The translations under genes and the position numbers were made by a program. Of a stretch of DNA of 64,000 nucleotides, positions 43,114 through 54,462 are shown one piece after another. The notes beneath the pieces are model-generated. The model saw only the letters and a program-made list of their open reading frames with translations, ran no database searches and had not been told where the DNA came from. Where the stretch lies: assembly GCF_005144585.1 (NCBI RefSeq), contig NZ_SSMQ01000010.1:1-64000 (forward strand), in the 5' to 3' direction. The stretch's first letter is position 1, and each line of letters begins with the position of its first letter. Origin of the DNA: Polyangium fumosum (GTDB taxonomy: Bacteria > Myxococcota_A > Polyangia > Polyangiales > Polyangiaceae).

Positions 43114-44166
43114 TCAAGGCGCGCGCAAGGTCACGCGCACGAATCGCGGAAAATAGAGCGACGTGTCGGCGAGGAGCGTGGGAAAATCGAGGCTGTTCGA
43201 GGCATACGTGACGACGAGATCGGCGCCTTCGAGCTCGGGATGGCCCTTTCCGGCGTAGACGATGGTGTTCTCGCGGTCGGATTCGGGGGGATGGTAGAAC
43301 GTTTCGAGGTCGGAAAAGGGGCCGCGGAGGTCGTTCGCTGTGCGGAGCGCAAGATCGGAAGCGCCGAAGCCCTCGGCCTGCACCTCGATCCACAGATCGC
43401 GCGCGCGGTCGTGGTGCACCGTCAGCTCGGTTTGCCCGTCCTCGAACGCGAGGCCGAGCGATTCAGGCTTCGTGAAATCGATAACGTCGCCCGACGCGGG
43501 CAGGGGAAACCGCGTCAAGTGGATGGCGTGCCCCTCGGACTCCTGCGCGCCGAAGGCGTAGAGGTGATCGTCGTGCACGAGCACGCTCGCGGAGCCGACG
43601 ATGACGCCCGCATCGTTCGAGGGCATTTCGAGCTCCTTCATCACCCACGCGGGCGGGGCGTCGTCGGGGTTCTCGACGACGAAGACGTCGGCATCGAACA
43701 CCTCGAAGCCGAGGCCGCCGCTCGCCGCGCGGACGGCCATCATGAACAGATAGAGTTTGTCGCCCACCCGCTCCCCATCGCCGGGCCAGTACCAGGTATC
43801 GTCTTTTTCGGGGAAAAAGGAGGCCGGCTCGGCCTCGGGGCCCTTCCAGAAAAACTCGATCGAGGCCTCGCTCGGGTCATAGCCATTCTGGATGGCGATG
43901 CTGTTTCGAACGAGGCGTGATTCGCTGCGCACGTGCGCATCACTCGTGGCAATGAAGCTGTCGCCGAAGAGCCAGAGCACGCGGCCGCCGCCGAGGTCGA
44001 CCGAATAGGCATCGTCGGCGCCGAGCCAGCGGGGCTCGGCGTGGAACAGGGCGTCGGCCTCGGGCCAGGCCGTCGCCGTCGCCTCGATCGCCGGCGCTTC
44101 CCCACAACCGACGAAAAGCGCGCCAGCGAGGAAGATTGCGCCAAGACGGTTCCACATACCACCCAT
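43114..44166 (-). CDS. Lipoprotein with beta-propeller-like domain (DUF4185/DUF5005-like)
   Basis: 350 residues from ATG 44166 (AAGGA before it; ATG 44157 also possible). The signal peptide ends ALFVGC. The repeat WLGADDAYSVDLGGGRVLWLFGDSF and later DDHLYAFG, SDRENTIVYAGKGHPEL fit five-bladed propeller domains of glycan-active or DUF4185 proteins. No catalytic residue can be assigned. Outer-membrane anchored. Confidence 0.7.
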   Translation of the reverse strand: MGGMWNRLGAIFLAGALFVGCGEAPAIEATATAWPEADALFHAEPRWLGADDAYSVDLGGGRVLWLFGDSFIATSDAHVRSESRLVRNSIAIQNGYDPSEASIEFFWKGPEAEPASFFPEKDDTWYWPGDGERVGDKLYLFMMAVRAASGGLGFEVFDADVFVVENPDDAPPAWVMKELEMPSNDAGVIVGSASVLVHDDHLYAFGAQESEGHAIHLTRFPLPASGDVIDFTKPESLGLAFEDGQTELTVHHDRARDLWIEVQAEGFGASDLALRTANDLRGPFSDLETFYHPPESDRENTIVYAGKGHPELEGADLVVTYASNSLDFPTLLADTSLYFPRFVRVTLRAP

Positions 44167-44188
44167 CCCATCCTTTTATCAGCGTTGT

Positions 44189-44665
44189 ATGGGCCTTGCA
44201 CAGGTGGTAGCGTGGCGTACCGTGGTTCTCTTCGATCGGCCGACACCGAGCTGGGACGTGGGCGCGAACTCGGTGCGGCTGGAGCGGCCGGACCTCATCC
44301 ATGTCGTCTTCCGTGGGCCGAACGAGCTGCAGGACGTCCTGGAAATCCAGCAGATCCTGTTCGCAGTCGGCGACCGCTTCGGCCCCGTCGATTTGCTCCT
44401 CGGTCTCGGCGAGCTCGAATCGCTCGGCGCAGGCGCGCGCGGGGCCTGGGCGCGCGTGAGCCGGTCTTATCCCTTTCGGAATGGCTTCGCGTATGGCGCG
44501 AGCTTCGGCATTCGCACGCTCGTGCACACCACGCACCGGGCGGGGCGCATCATCTCGCCTGCGTTTTTCCAGTGGGACCTCTCGTTCTTCCCGACCGAGG
44601 CCGCCGCCCGCGCCCATATCGAGGCGAAACGCGCCCCGGCGGAGTGCGCCCCCTCGCCTGCGTGA
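44189..44665 (+). CDS. STAS/SpoIIAA-like hypothetical protein
   Basis: 158 residues. The alternating strand-helix pattern (LIHVVFRGPNELQDVLEIQQIL, FGPVDLLLGLGEL, GIRTLVHTTHRAGRI) is typical of SpoIIAA-like proteins that bind lipid or regulate partners. No signal peptide or catalytic motif. Divergent from the lipoprotein gene. Confidence 0.6.
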   Translation: MGLAQVVAWRTVVLFDRPTPSWDVGANSVRLERPDLIHVVFRGPNELQDVLEIQQILFAVGDRFGPVDLLLGLGELESLGAGARGAWARVSRSYPFRNGFAYGASFGIRTLVHTTHRAGRIISPAFFQWDLSFFPTEAAARAHIEAKRAPAECAPSPA

Positions 44666-44677
44666 GGAACCCCGGCC

Positions 44678-45130
44678 TCAACCCGAGGCGGGCGTGAATT
44701 CCAGCGTCTCGACGACGACGCGGCCGGGGGCGCGCAGGTCCATCGCGGTGACGGGTTGTTTCTGCGAGACGAGATCGCTGATCTGGCGCCCGATGGGGTC
44801 GGACTCGAGGGCGCGATCCGAGAAGACGACGAAGATCTTCACCTTGCCCTCGCGGGGCGGGATTCGAAAGACGTTGCCCGCGATGGGCTCGCCGGCCGGG
44901 CAATCGGGCGAGAGCTTGTCTTCGAGCATCGTGAGGTGGCGGATGGGCCCGCCCTCGGCGATGGTAAAGACGAGGCAATAAGGGGGCTGCCCCGCGGCCG
45001 GCAGGAGCTCGATCAGGGCCGGGCCTTTCTGGACGAGCGTCACGCGCTGGGACGGCGGCTGCTGCGGCGCCGCCTTCTCGCAACCGGCGAGGGCGAGGAG
45101 CGAGGCCAGGGCGAGGATGGATCCCCTCAT
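44678..45130 (-). CDS. Lipoprotein
   Basis: 150 residues from ATG 45130. The signal peptide MRGSILALASLLALAGC has a lipobox. The mature part is beta-rich (LVQKGPALIELLPAAGQPP, VKIFVVFSDRAL). No family recognised. It follows the alcohol dehydrogenase on the same strand but probably has its own promoter. Confidence 0.65.
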   Translation of the reverse strand: MRGSILALASLLALAGCEKAAPQQPPSQRVTLVQKGPALIELLPAAGQPPYCLVFTIAEGGPIRHLTMLEDKLSPDCPAGEPIAGNVFRIPPREGKVKIFVVFSDRALESDPIGRQISDLVSQKQPVTAMDLRAPGRVVVETLEFTPASG

Positions 45131-45169
45131 GCGCGAGGGTCTACCCCGCCCCGGCCGCGGACGCAAAGA

Positions 45170-46279
45170 TCAGAATGTGACGACAGTCCGGATCGACTTG
45201 CCCGAGTGCATGAGATCGAACGACTCGTTGATCTTGTCGATCGGGAGCACGTACGTGATCAGGTCGTCGATGTTGATCTTCTTGTCCATGTACCAGTCGA
45301 CGATCTTCGGGACATCCGTGCGCCCGCGGGCGCCGCCGAACGCGCTGCCCTTCCAGACGCGGCCCGTGACGAGCTGGAACGGGCGCGTCGCGATCTCCTG
45401 GCCCGCGGCGGCCACGCCGATGATGACGCTGACGCCCCAGCCCTTGTGGCAACATTCGAGCGCCTGGCGCATCACCGACACGCTGCCGACGCATTCGAAG
45501 GAGTAATCGGCGCCGCCGTCCGTGAGGTTCACGAGGTACGGCACGAGGTCGCCCTGCACCTCGCTCGGATTGACGAAATGGGTCATCCCGAACTTCTCGC
45601 CCATCTCCTTGCGCGCCGGGTTCAGGTCGACGCCGACGATCATGTTCGCGCCGGCCATCTTCGCGCCCTGAATGACGTTCAGGCCGATGCCGCCGAGGCC
45701 GAACACCACGACGTTGTCGCCGGGCTGGACCTTCGCCGTGTAAATGACCGCGCCCAGGCCCGTGGTCACGCCGCAGCCGATGTAACAGACCTTGTCGAAC
45801 GGCGCGTCCTCGCGGATCTTCGCGACGGAGATCTCGGGCAATACGGTGTAATTCGCGAACGTGGACGTCCCCATGTAATGGTACACGGGCTCTTTGCCAA
45901 TCTTGAAGCGGCTCGTGCCGTCCGGCATGACGCCTTTGCCCTGCGTCGCGCGGATGGCCTGGCAGAGGTTCGTCTTGCGCGAGAGGCAGAATTTGCACTG
46001 GCGGCATTCCGGCGTGTAGAGCGGAATGACGTGATCGCCCTTCTTGACGCTCTTCACCCCCGGGCCGACGTCGACGACGACGCCCGCGCCCTCATGCCCC
46101 AGAATCGAGGGGAAGATGCCCTCGGAGTCCTTGCCCGAGAGCGTGTAATCGTCGGTATGGCAAACACCGGTCGCCTTGATCTCGACGAGGACCTCCCCTT
46201 CCTTGGGGCCCTCCAGATCAACTTCCTCGATGCTCAGCGGCGCGTTGGGTCGGTGCGCAACCGCGGCTTTGATCTTCAT
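45170..46279 (-). CDS. frmA: Class III alcohol dehydrogenase / S-(hydroxymethyl)glutathione dehydrogenase
   Basis: 369 residues, standard length. Catalytic-zinc region GVCHTDDYTLSG and GHEGAGVV; structural-zinc loop CRQCKFCLSRKTNLC; NAD-binding VVFGLGGIGLNVIQGAKMAG. It oxidises S-hydroxymethylglutathione (formaldehyde detoxification) and reduces S-nitrosoglutathione. No frmB-like gene is adjacent. Confidence 0.93.
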   Translation of the reverse strand: MKIKAAVAHRPNAPLSIEEVDLEGPKEGEVLVEIKATGVCHTDDYTLSGKDSEGIFPSILGHEGAGVVVDVGPGVKSVKKGDHVIPLYTPECRQCKFCLSRKTNLCQAIRATQGKGVMPDGTSRFKIGKEPVYHYMGTSTFANYTVLPEISVAKIREDAPFDKVCYIGCGVTTGLGAVIYTAKVQPGDNVVVFGLGGIGLNVIQGAKMAGANMIVGVDLNPARKEMGEKFGMTHFVNPSEVQGDLVPYLVNLTDGGADYSFECVGSVSVMRQALECCHKGWGVSVIIGVAAAGQEIATRPFQLVTGRVWKGSAFGGARGRTDVPKIVDWYMDKKINIDDLITYVLPIDKINESFDLMHSGKSIRTVVTF

Positions 46280-46388
46280 GGTCTCGTCCTCCGGCCTCGA
46301 ACAACGCGGGGCTTCCGGGCGCCCGCGCGCGCATCGTAGCGACGGGGACTTTCGCCGTCACACGAAAAATTGTCGCGGATAACCCCGC

Positions 46389-50132
<3,744 letters not shown>

Positions 50133-50191
50133 GAGCGCAGCCTAACGCCTGGGTGTGGGGCCCGTAAAGAACGCGGTCGGTTTTGCGCGGC

Positions 50192-50617
50192 TCACTCGGG
50201 CGGCGGGCCCGGCGGAGGCTCCGGCGGCGGCGGGAACGGGCCGTGGGGCCTTCGCTTGCGCTTGTCGTTGAACTCCTGGAAGCGCACGCGCTGGGAGGCG
50301 TCGAGGACCTCGATGATTCGATCGTCGGTGCTCTTGCGCAGCGATTCGAATCCGTCGCGACAAGGCTTCATCGTGCGCTCGAGCTCGCCGTCGGTCTCGC
50401 GGAAGATGGCCTCGACCTTGGTCACTTGATCGGCCGTGAGGTCGAGGTGCCGGCGCATCGACTCGACACGCAGGTGCGTGCGGACCTCGCCCGGCGGGCC
50501 GCCGAAGCGCGAGCGGAGATCCTGGAGCATGTAGGCGCGCATCGCGCCCGCGCCGGCGACGCCGCCGAGCACGAACACACCCGCGAGCACGAAGGCGGGG
50601 AGCAGGCGGGACTTCAT
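50192..50617 (-). CDS. LTxxQ-type periplasmic sensor (CnrX/ZraP/Spy-like)
   Basis: 141 residues from ATG 50617, overlapping the previous gene by 4 bases. An N-terminal signal/anchor (LPAFVLAGVFVLGGVAGAGA) is followed by the helical hairpin with HLDLTADQVTKVEAIF and a Pro-rich tail. Such proteins sense metal or misfolded protein in the periplasm and regulate ECF sigma factors. Last gene of the sigma operon. Confidence 0.78.
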   Translation of the reverse strand: MKSRLLPAFVLAGVFVLGGVAGAGAMRAYMLQDLRSRFGGPPGEVRTHLRVESMRRHLDLTADQVTKVEAIFRETDGELERTMKPCRDGFESLRKSTDDRIIEVLDASQRVRFQEFNDKRKRRPHGPFPPPPEPPPGPPPE

Positions 50618-51000
50618 TCGTATACCTCGACGGAGGCCACGGACTCGAGGACGGCCGAGTCGTAGCCTGTCTCGGCCGTGCGCGACAGCCAGAGACCGAG
50701 GACCGCAGCCGCCGCGGCGCCGACCAGCGCGAACCGGCCAAAGCGAACGACGCCGGACGACCACGGCGGTTCGGCCGGACGCGCGCCGCGAGCGGCGCCG
50801 ATCGCGCTCATCACGGACGGGACGAAATCATCGCTCGGAGCGAGATCCGAGGTGTCCCGTGTGATTCGCGCGAGGCGATCGTCCGGCGGGACGATCGCGC
50901 GGAGCACGGCGTCGGTGAGATCGTCCGTCGGACGCAGATCGTCCGTGGCGCGGGCGAGTGCTGCGAGATGCGAAAGCGGATCTTGTTCACGCTCGACCAT
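50614..51000 (-). CDS. Putative membrane anti-sigma factor
   Basis: 128 residues. A cytoplasmic N-terminus of about 90 residues, one membrane helix (FALVGAAAAAVLGLWLS) and a short periplasmic end. It overlaps both neighbours (sigma gene by 14 bases, sensor gene by 4), the classic position for an anti-sigma factor. No zinc-finger HxxxCxxC motif is seen, so the anti-sigma role rests on context. Confidence 0.65.
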   Translation of the reverse strand: MVEREQDPLSHLAALARATDDLRPTDDLTDAVLRAIVPPDDRLARITRDTSDLAPSDDFVPSVMSAIGAARGARPAEPPWSSGVVRFGRFALVGAAAAAVLGLWLSRTAETGYDSAVLESVASVEVYE

Positions 51001-51535
51001 CGGACACCTCCCCCGCCTCGGTCTTCGTGCGTAACGCGGCCCTCGCTCGCACGAGGCGCTGTTCGAGCGCCCCCTCGCTGCATCCGAGCGCCTCGGCGGC
51101 CTCCTTCGCCGAGAGCCCCTCCACGGTCACGAGCACGAGGGCCGCTCGATCTTGTGGCTGGAGGGCCTTGAGCATCACGTCGAGCTCGTTCAAGGCGACG
51201 CGCGCCTCGGCGCGGACGAGCCCGTCGAAGCGGGGCTCGCCCGTCTCCTCGGCGGGGCGCTCGCGCCGCTTGCGAAGGAGGTCGACGCACGCGTTCGTCA
51301 CGATCCGGTAGAGCCAGGTCTCGATCTTGGCGCGGCCGTCGTAACGACCTTCCGAGAGGGCACGGAAGGCGCTGGAGTAAGCGTCCTGCAGCGCGTCCTC
51401 GGCGTCGGCGAGGTTGCCGACGAGGCGCGCCGCGAGCCGGTAGAGCGGCACGCGCGTGTGGTCGACGATGGGCCGGAAGGCGGCCACGTCCCCACCCGCC
51501 ACACGCGCTGCGACGAGCCTCAGATCGACGGACAT
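50987..51535 (-). CDS. ECF RNA polymerase sigma factor
   Basis: 182 residues. Sigma region 2 (YRLAARLVGNLADAEDALQD and WLYRIVTNACVDLLRKRR) and region 4 (LPQDRAALVLVTVEGLSAKEAA-like, with EALGCSEGALEQRLVRARAAL helix-turn-helix) are clear. It is followed by the anti-sigma and LTxxQ sensor genes and preceded 12 bases upstream by another LTxxQ protein. Together they form a probable envelope-stress or metal-response regulon. Confidence 0.9.
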   Translation of the reverse strand: MSVDLRLVAARVAGGDVAAFRPIVDHTRVPLYRLAARLVGNLADAEDALQDAYSSAFRALSEGRYDGRAKIETWLYRIVTNACVDLLRKRRERPAEETGEPRFDGLVRAEARVALNELDVMLKALQPQDRAALVLVTVEGLSAKEAAEALGCSEGALEQRLVRARAALRTKTEAGEVSDGRA

Positions 51536-51544
51536 GCGTGCCGG

Positions 51545-51550
51545 ACTCTA
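51545..51550 (-). promoter_or_regulatory. -10-like TAGAGT before the ECF sigma gene
   Basis: It ends 9 bases before the ATG at 51535 and overlaps the TAG stop of the upstream LTxxQ gene, so the sigma gene may have its own promoter inside the operon. Confidence 0.35.
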
Positions 51551-52639
51551 CCGCGAGGACGGCGCCTGCGTCTCGCCGTGTTCGCGCCCGCCCCGCTTGC
51601 CGCGGAAATGCGGGGGCATCTGCGGGCCTTCCTCGATGCGCTGCGCGAGCGTGCTGCGCTGCTCGGCGTCGAGCACCGGCACGATGGCCCCGAGCGCCTT
51701 CACGAGGTGATCACCACCCATCGGCGGCCGCATGTCCTTCGAGGGCAGGAGCGCCTCGGCGTCGAACTTCTCGCCGCGGAACGAATCGAACCCTGCCTTC
51801 ATGCGGGCGCGCATCTCCTCGTGCTTCTTCGCCCACGCCTCCCGATCCATCCCCTCGGGCTTGTCGGCCTTCTCGGGCCGCGAGGCCTCGAGCGCCGTCT
51901 TGATCGCCGCGCGTTGCTCGTCGCGGAGCTCGAGCCCGTGCAGGAAGAAGCCCATCGGCCCGTGCTCCCCGCGCGGCCCGTGCATCGCGCCCTCGGGTCC
52001 ACGCGGCCCGCGCTCGCCGTCCTCCGGTCCACGCGGCCCGCGCCTCGCGCCCTCGGGGCCGCGCGGCCCGCGCTCGCCGTCCTCGGGACCTCCGCGCCGC
52101 GCGTGCTTCATGCCTTCGGGGCCGTGCTTCATGCCGTCCGGCCCGTGCTTCGCCATCCGCTCCTCGATGTTCGCCACGAGCGCCGCGCGCTGGGCCGGCG
52201 TGAGCGTCGCGTGCAGCGTGCCGAGGGCCTTCACGACGGCCGCGCGGCGCTCGCTCGCGATCTTGTCCACGTCGCCGAGCTTCGCCTTGACGGCGGCCTC
52301 GTCGATCTTGCCGGCGCGCACGCCGTCGGCGAGCGCCTTGTGGAACGCCTTCCGGTCGGCTTCGTGCGTGTCGCCGAGGGTGGAAAGCGCGCCCTCGATC
52401 GTCTTGCGCTGCTCGGCCGTGAGGTCGTCGAGCTCGTGGAGCGCCGTGACGAGCAGCTCGCCGCCGCCGTGGTGCCGACCGAACTTCCCGCCGTGCCCCT
52501 GCGGGCCGACCTGGGCCTCCTGCGAGGCCTCCGAGGCCGAAGCGACCTCTTCGTCCGGGCTCGCCGACGCGCAACCGCCCAGGGCGAGGGCAAGGGCGAA
52601 GGTAAGGGGCGCGAAGCTCTTCAGGGTACGGGTGAACAT
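51548..52639 (-). CDS. Lipoprotein with several LTxxQ motifs and a low-complexity middle
   Basis: 363 residues from ATG 52639 (GAGGAG upstream). The signal peptide ends LGGC (lipobox). Four LTxxQ-like hairpins (DLTAEQRKTI, TLTPAQRAAL, ELRDEQRAAI, VLDAEQRSTL) of the Spy/CpxP/ZraP type flank a tract of PRGPEDGERG/HGPEGMKH repeats rich in His and Met, which could bind metal. Probably a periplasmic chaperone or metal buffer under control of the adjacent ECF sigma factor (inference). Confidence 0.8.
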   Translation of the reverse strand: MFTRTLKSFAPLTFALALALGGCASASPDEEVASASEASQEAQVGPQGHGGKFGRHHGGGELLVTALHELDDLTAEQRKTIEGALSTLGDTHEADRKAFHKALADGVRAGKIDEAAVKAKLGDVDKIASERRAAVVKALGTLHATLTPAQRAALVANIEERMAKHGPDGMKHGPEGMKHARRGGPEDGERGPRGPEGARRGPRGPEDGERGPRGPEGAMHGPRGEHGPMGFFLHGLELRDEQRAAIKTALEASRPEKADKPEGMDREAWAKKHEEMRARMKAGFDSFRGEKFDAEALLPSKDMRPPMGGDHLVKALGAIVPVLDAEQRSTLAQRIEEGPQMPPHFRGKRGGREHGETQAPSSR

Positions 52640-52760
52640 GATGGTCTCTCCTCGGCCTCGCTCGTGTTGCATCAGCGAGGTCTCGATCCAACTGACGGGG
52701 CGAGCCGGGCGATCCCTACGCGGGGACGATCTTTTTCGCTTGGGTGGCGAGGGCGGCGTC

Positions 52761-52886
52761 GTGTTCCGCAACGGCGGGGTCGTGTTCCGCAACGGCGGGG
52801 TCGTGTTCCGCAACGGCGGGGTCGTGTTCCGCAACGGCGGGGTCGTGTTCCGCAACGGCGGGGTCGTGTTCCGCAACGGCGGGGTC
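52761..52886. repeat. 21-bp tandem repeat, block A (6 identical units)
   Basis: Six perfect copies starting at 52761, 52782, 52803, 52824, 52845 and 52866. Core GTTCCGCAACGGCGGGG. Perfect identity implies recent expansion. Confidence 0.92.
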
Positions 52887-53306
52887 GCTCGCGCCAAGGG
52901 CACAGCCTCTCGCGCCAAGGGCGGGGTCGCTCGCGCCAAGGGCACAACCTCTCGCGCCAAGGGCACAGCCTCTCGCGCCAAGGGCGGGGTCGCTCGCGCC
53001 AAGGGCGGGGTCGCTCGCGCCAAGGGCACAACCTCTCGCGCCAAGGGCACAACCTCTCGCGCCAAGGGCACAGCCCCTCGCGCCAAGGGCGGGGTCGCTC
53101 GCGCCAAGGGCACAGCCCCTCGCGCCAAGGGCACAACCTCTCGCGCCAAGGGCACAGCCTCTCGCGCCAAGGGCACCCTGCCTCGCCGCAAGGACAACGT
53201 GGCTCGCAACAAAGGCACCATGGCTCGCAACAAAGGCACCATGGCTCGCGCCAAGGACACGACCTCTCGCGCCAAGGGCACCCTGCCTCGCTGCGAGGGC
53301 AAGGCG
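52887..53306. repeat. 21-bp tandem repeat, block B (20 units)
   Basis: Units every 21 bases from 52887 to 53286. Core CTCGCGCCAAGGGC, with the last six or seven bases alternating between three endings (GGGGTC, ACAACC, ACAGCC). The last 6 or 7 units are diverged. The period is a multiple of three, so every frame on both strands stays open. Frames read RAKGTTS, SRQGHNL, ALGARGC and others. No frame has a convincing start and coding bias, so I treat it as non-coding minisatellite. It separates the LTxxQ gene from the AraC gene. Confidence 0.9.
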
Positions 53307-53320
53307 GCTTTCGTTCCGGC

Positions 53321-53326
53321 TATAGT
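53321..53326 (+). promoter_or_regulatory. -10-like TATAGT before the AraC gene
   Basis: A strong -10 hexamer ending 10 bases before the ATG at 53337, right after the minisatellite. It supports the short AraC start rather than a repeat-extended protein. Confidence 0.5.
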
Positions 53327-53336
53327 CGGCGCAGCG

Positions 53337-54374
53337 ATGCCTGCGCGTGCCCTCGTACGACCCATGCGGTCCCAGATCGTCGGTCCGATCTTGGCGCATC
53401 TCCGCAGCCTCGGCGTCGATCCGTCCCCGCTCATCGAGGCGTTCGGTCTCCCGCCCGGCGCCGAGACCGCGCCCGACGTCGTCCTGCCGCTCGCGAAGCT
53501 CTACGCGTTCCTCGACGAGGCCGGGCGCCTCTCGAACGATCCGTTCCTCGGCGTGCACGTCGCCGCGCAGCTCGAGCGCGGCACCTACGACCTCCTGGAG
53601 TTCAGTTGCCTGAGCGCGCCGACCGTGCGCGAGGCCCTCGTCCGCATCGCTCGGTACACGGCGCTGCTCAACGATCTCGTCGTGGTGACCTTCGAGGAGC
53701 GAGGCGGCGTGGGGCTCCTCCAGCAGCGCATCCCCGGCGCGCCCTTGTGCCTCGGTCGCCACGCGAACGAGTGCTTCGTGGTCCTCGTCCTGCTCCGAAC
53801 CCGCGCGCTCTCGGGCGCCTCTGTCGTGCCGGAGCGCGCGTGGTTCGGCCACCCCGCCCCCCGGGATACCTCGGCGCTCGCCGACACGCTGGGGACGCAA
53901 CGTCTCTCGTTCGACGCGGGCGCGACGGGGCTCGCGCTGCCCGGCGCGGCGCTCGATCTCCCGCTCGTGACATCGGATCCGCGGCTGCTCTCGGTCCTCG
54001 ATCGCCACGCCGAGCGCTCCCGCGTGGCGCGCGAACGGCCGCACGACTTTGTCGGGGAGGTGCGGCAACGCGTGTTCGAGAAGCTGCGCGGCGGCGCGCC
54101 CGAGCTCGAGGAGGTGGCGCGTGCGCTCTCCATGAGCCCGCGCACGCTCCAGCGCCGGTTGACGGAGGAGGGCACGACGTTCCAGGAGCTCGTCGACGGG
54201 CTGCGGCGGGAACTCGGCGGCGCGTACGTCCGCGATACGGAGATGCCACTCGCGGAGATCGCGGAAGCGCTGGGGTACCAGGAGACGGGCGCGTTCCTGC
54301 GCGCCTTCAAGCGCTGGTACGGCGTCGCGGCGAGCCAGATGCGCGGCGCGCGCGCTCGCTCTGGCGCGCCCTGA
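53337..54374 (+). CDS. AraC-family transcription regulator
   Basis: 345 residues from ATG 53337; the frame is open upstream through the repeats to ATG 52641, but TATAGT supports the short form. The N-terminal two thirds fit the arabinose-binding-like (PF12625-type) domain; the C-terminus is the double helix-turn-helix (EEVARALSMSPRTLQRRLTE and LAEIAEALGYQETGAFLRAF). Effector and targets are unknown. The related OruR/ArgR-like group often controls lipid or catabolic genes. Confidence 0.9.
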   Translation: MPARALVRPMRSQIVGPILAHLRSLGVDPSPLIEAFGLPPGAETAPDVVLPLAKLYAFLDEAGRLSNDPFLGVHVAAQLERGTYDLLEFSCLSAPTVREALVRIARYTALLNDLVVVTFEERGGVGLLQQRIPGAPLCLGRHANECFVVLVLLRTRALSGASVVPERAWFGHPAPRDTSALADTLGTQRLSFDAGATGLALPGAALDLPLVTSDPRLLSVLDRHAERSRVARERPHDFVGEVRQRVFEKLRGGAPELEEVARALSMSPRTLQRRLTEEGTTFQELVDGLRRELGGAYVRDTEMPLAEIAEALGYQETGAFLRAFKRWYGVAASQMRGARARSGAP

Positions 54375-54462
54375 TCTCATTTCTGGCGTCCGCGGGTCTC
54401 GCGTGAATCGGAGGGGCAATGGGAGGATCCCCCCGTCATCCCCCCTTTTCACGAGGAGCCTC

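Noticed and set aside
52641..53336. N-terminal extension of the AraC protein through the 21-bp repeats
   Set aside because: In frame from ATG 52641, but TATAGT just before ATG 53337 and normal AraC length favour the short start; kept as a finding rather than a feature.
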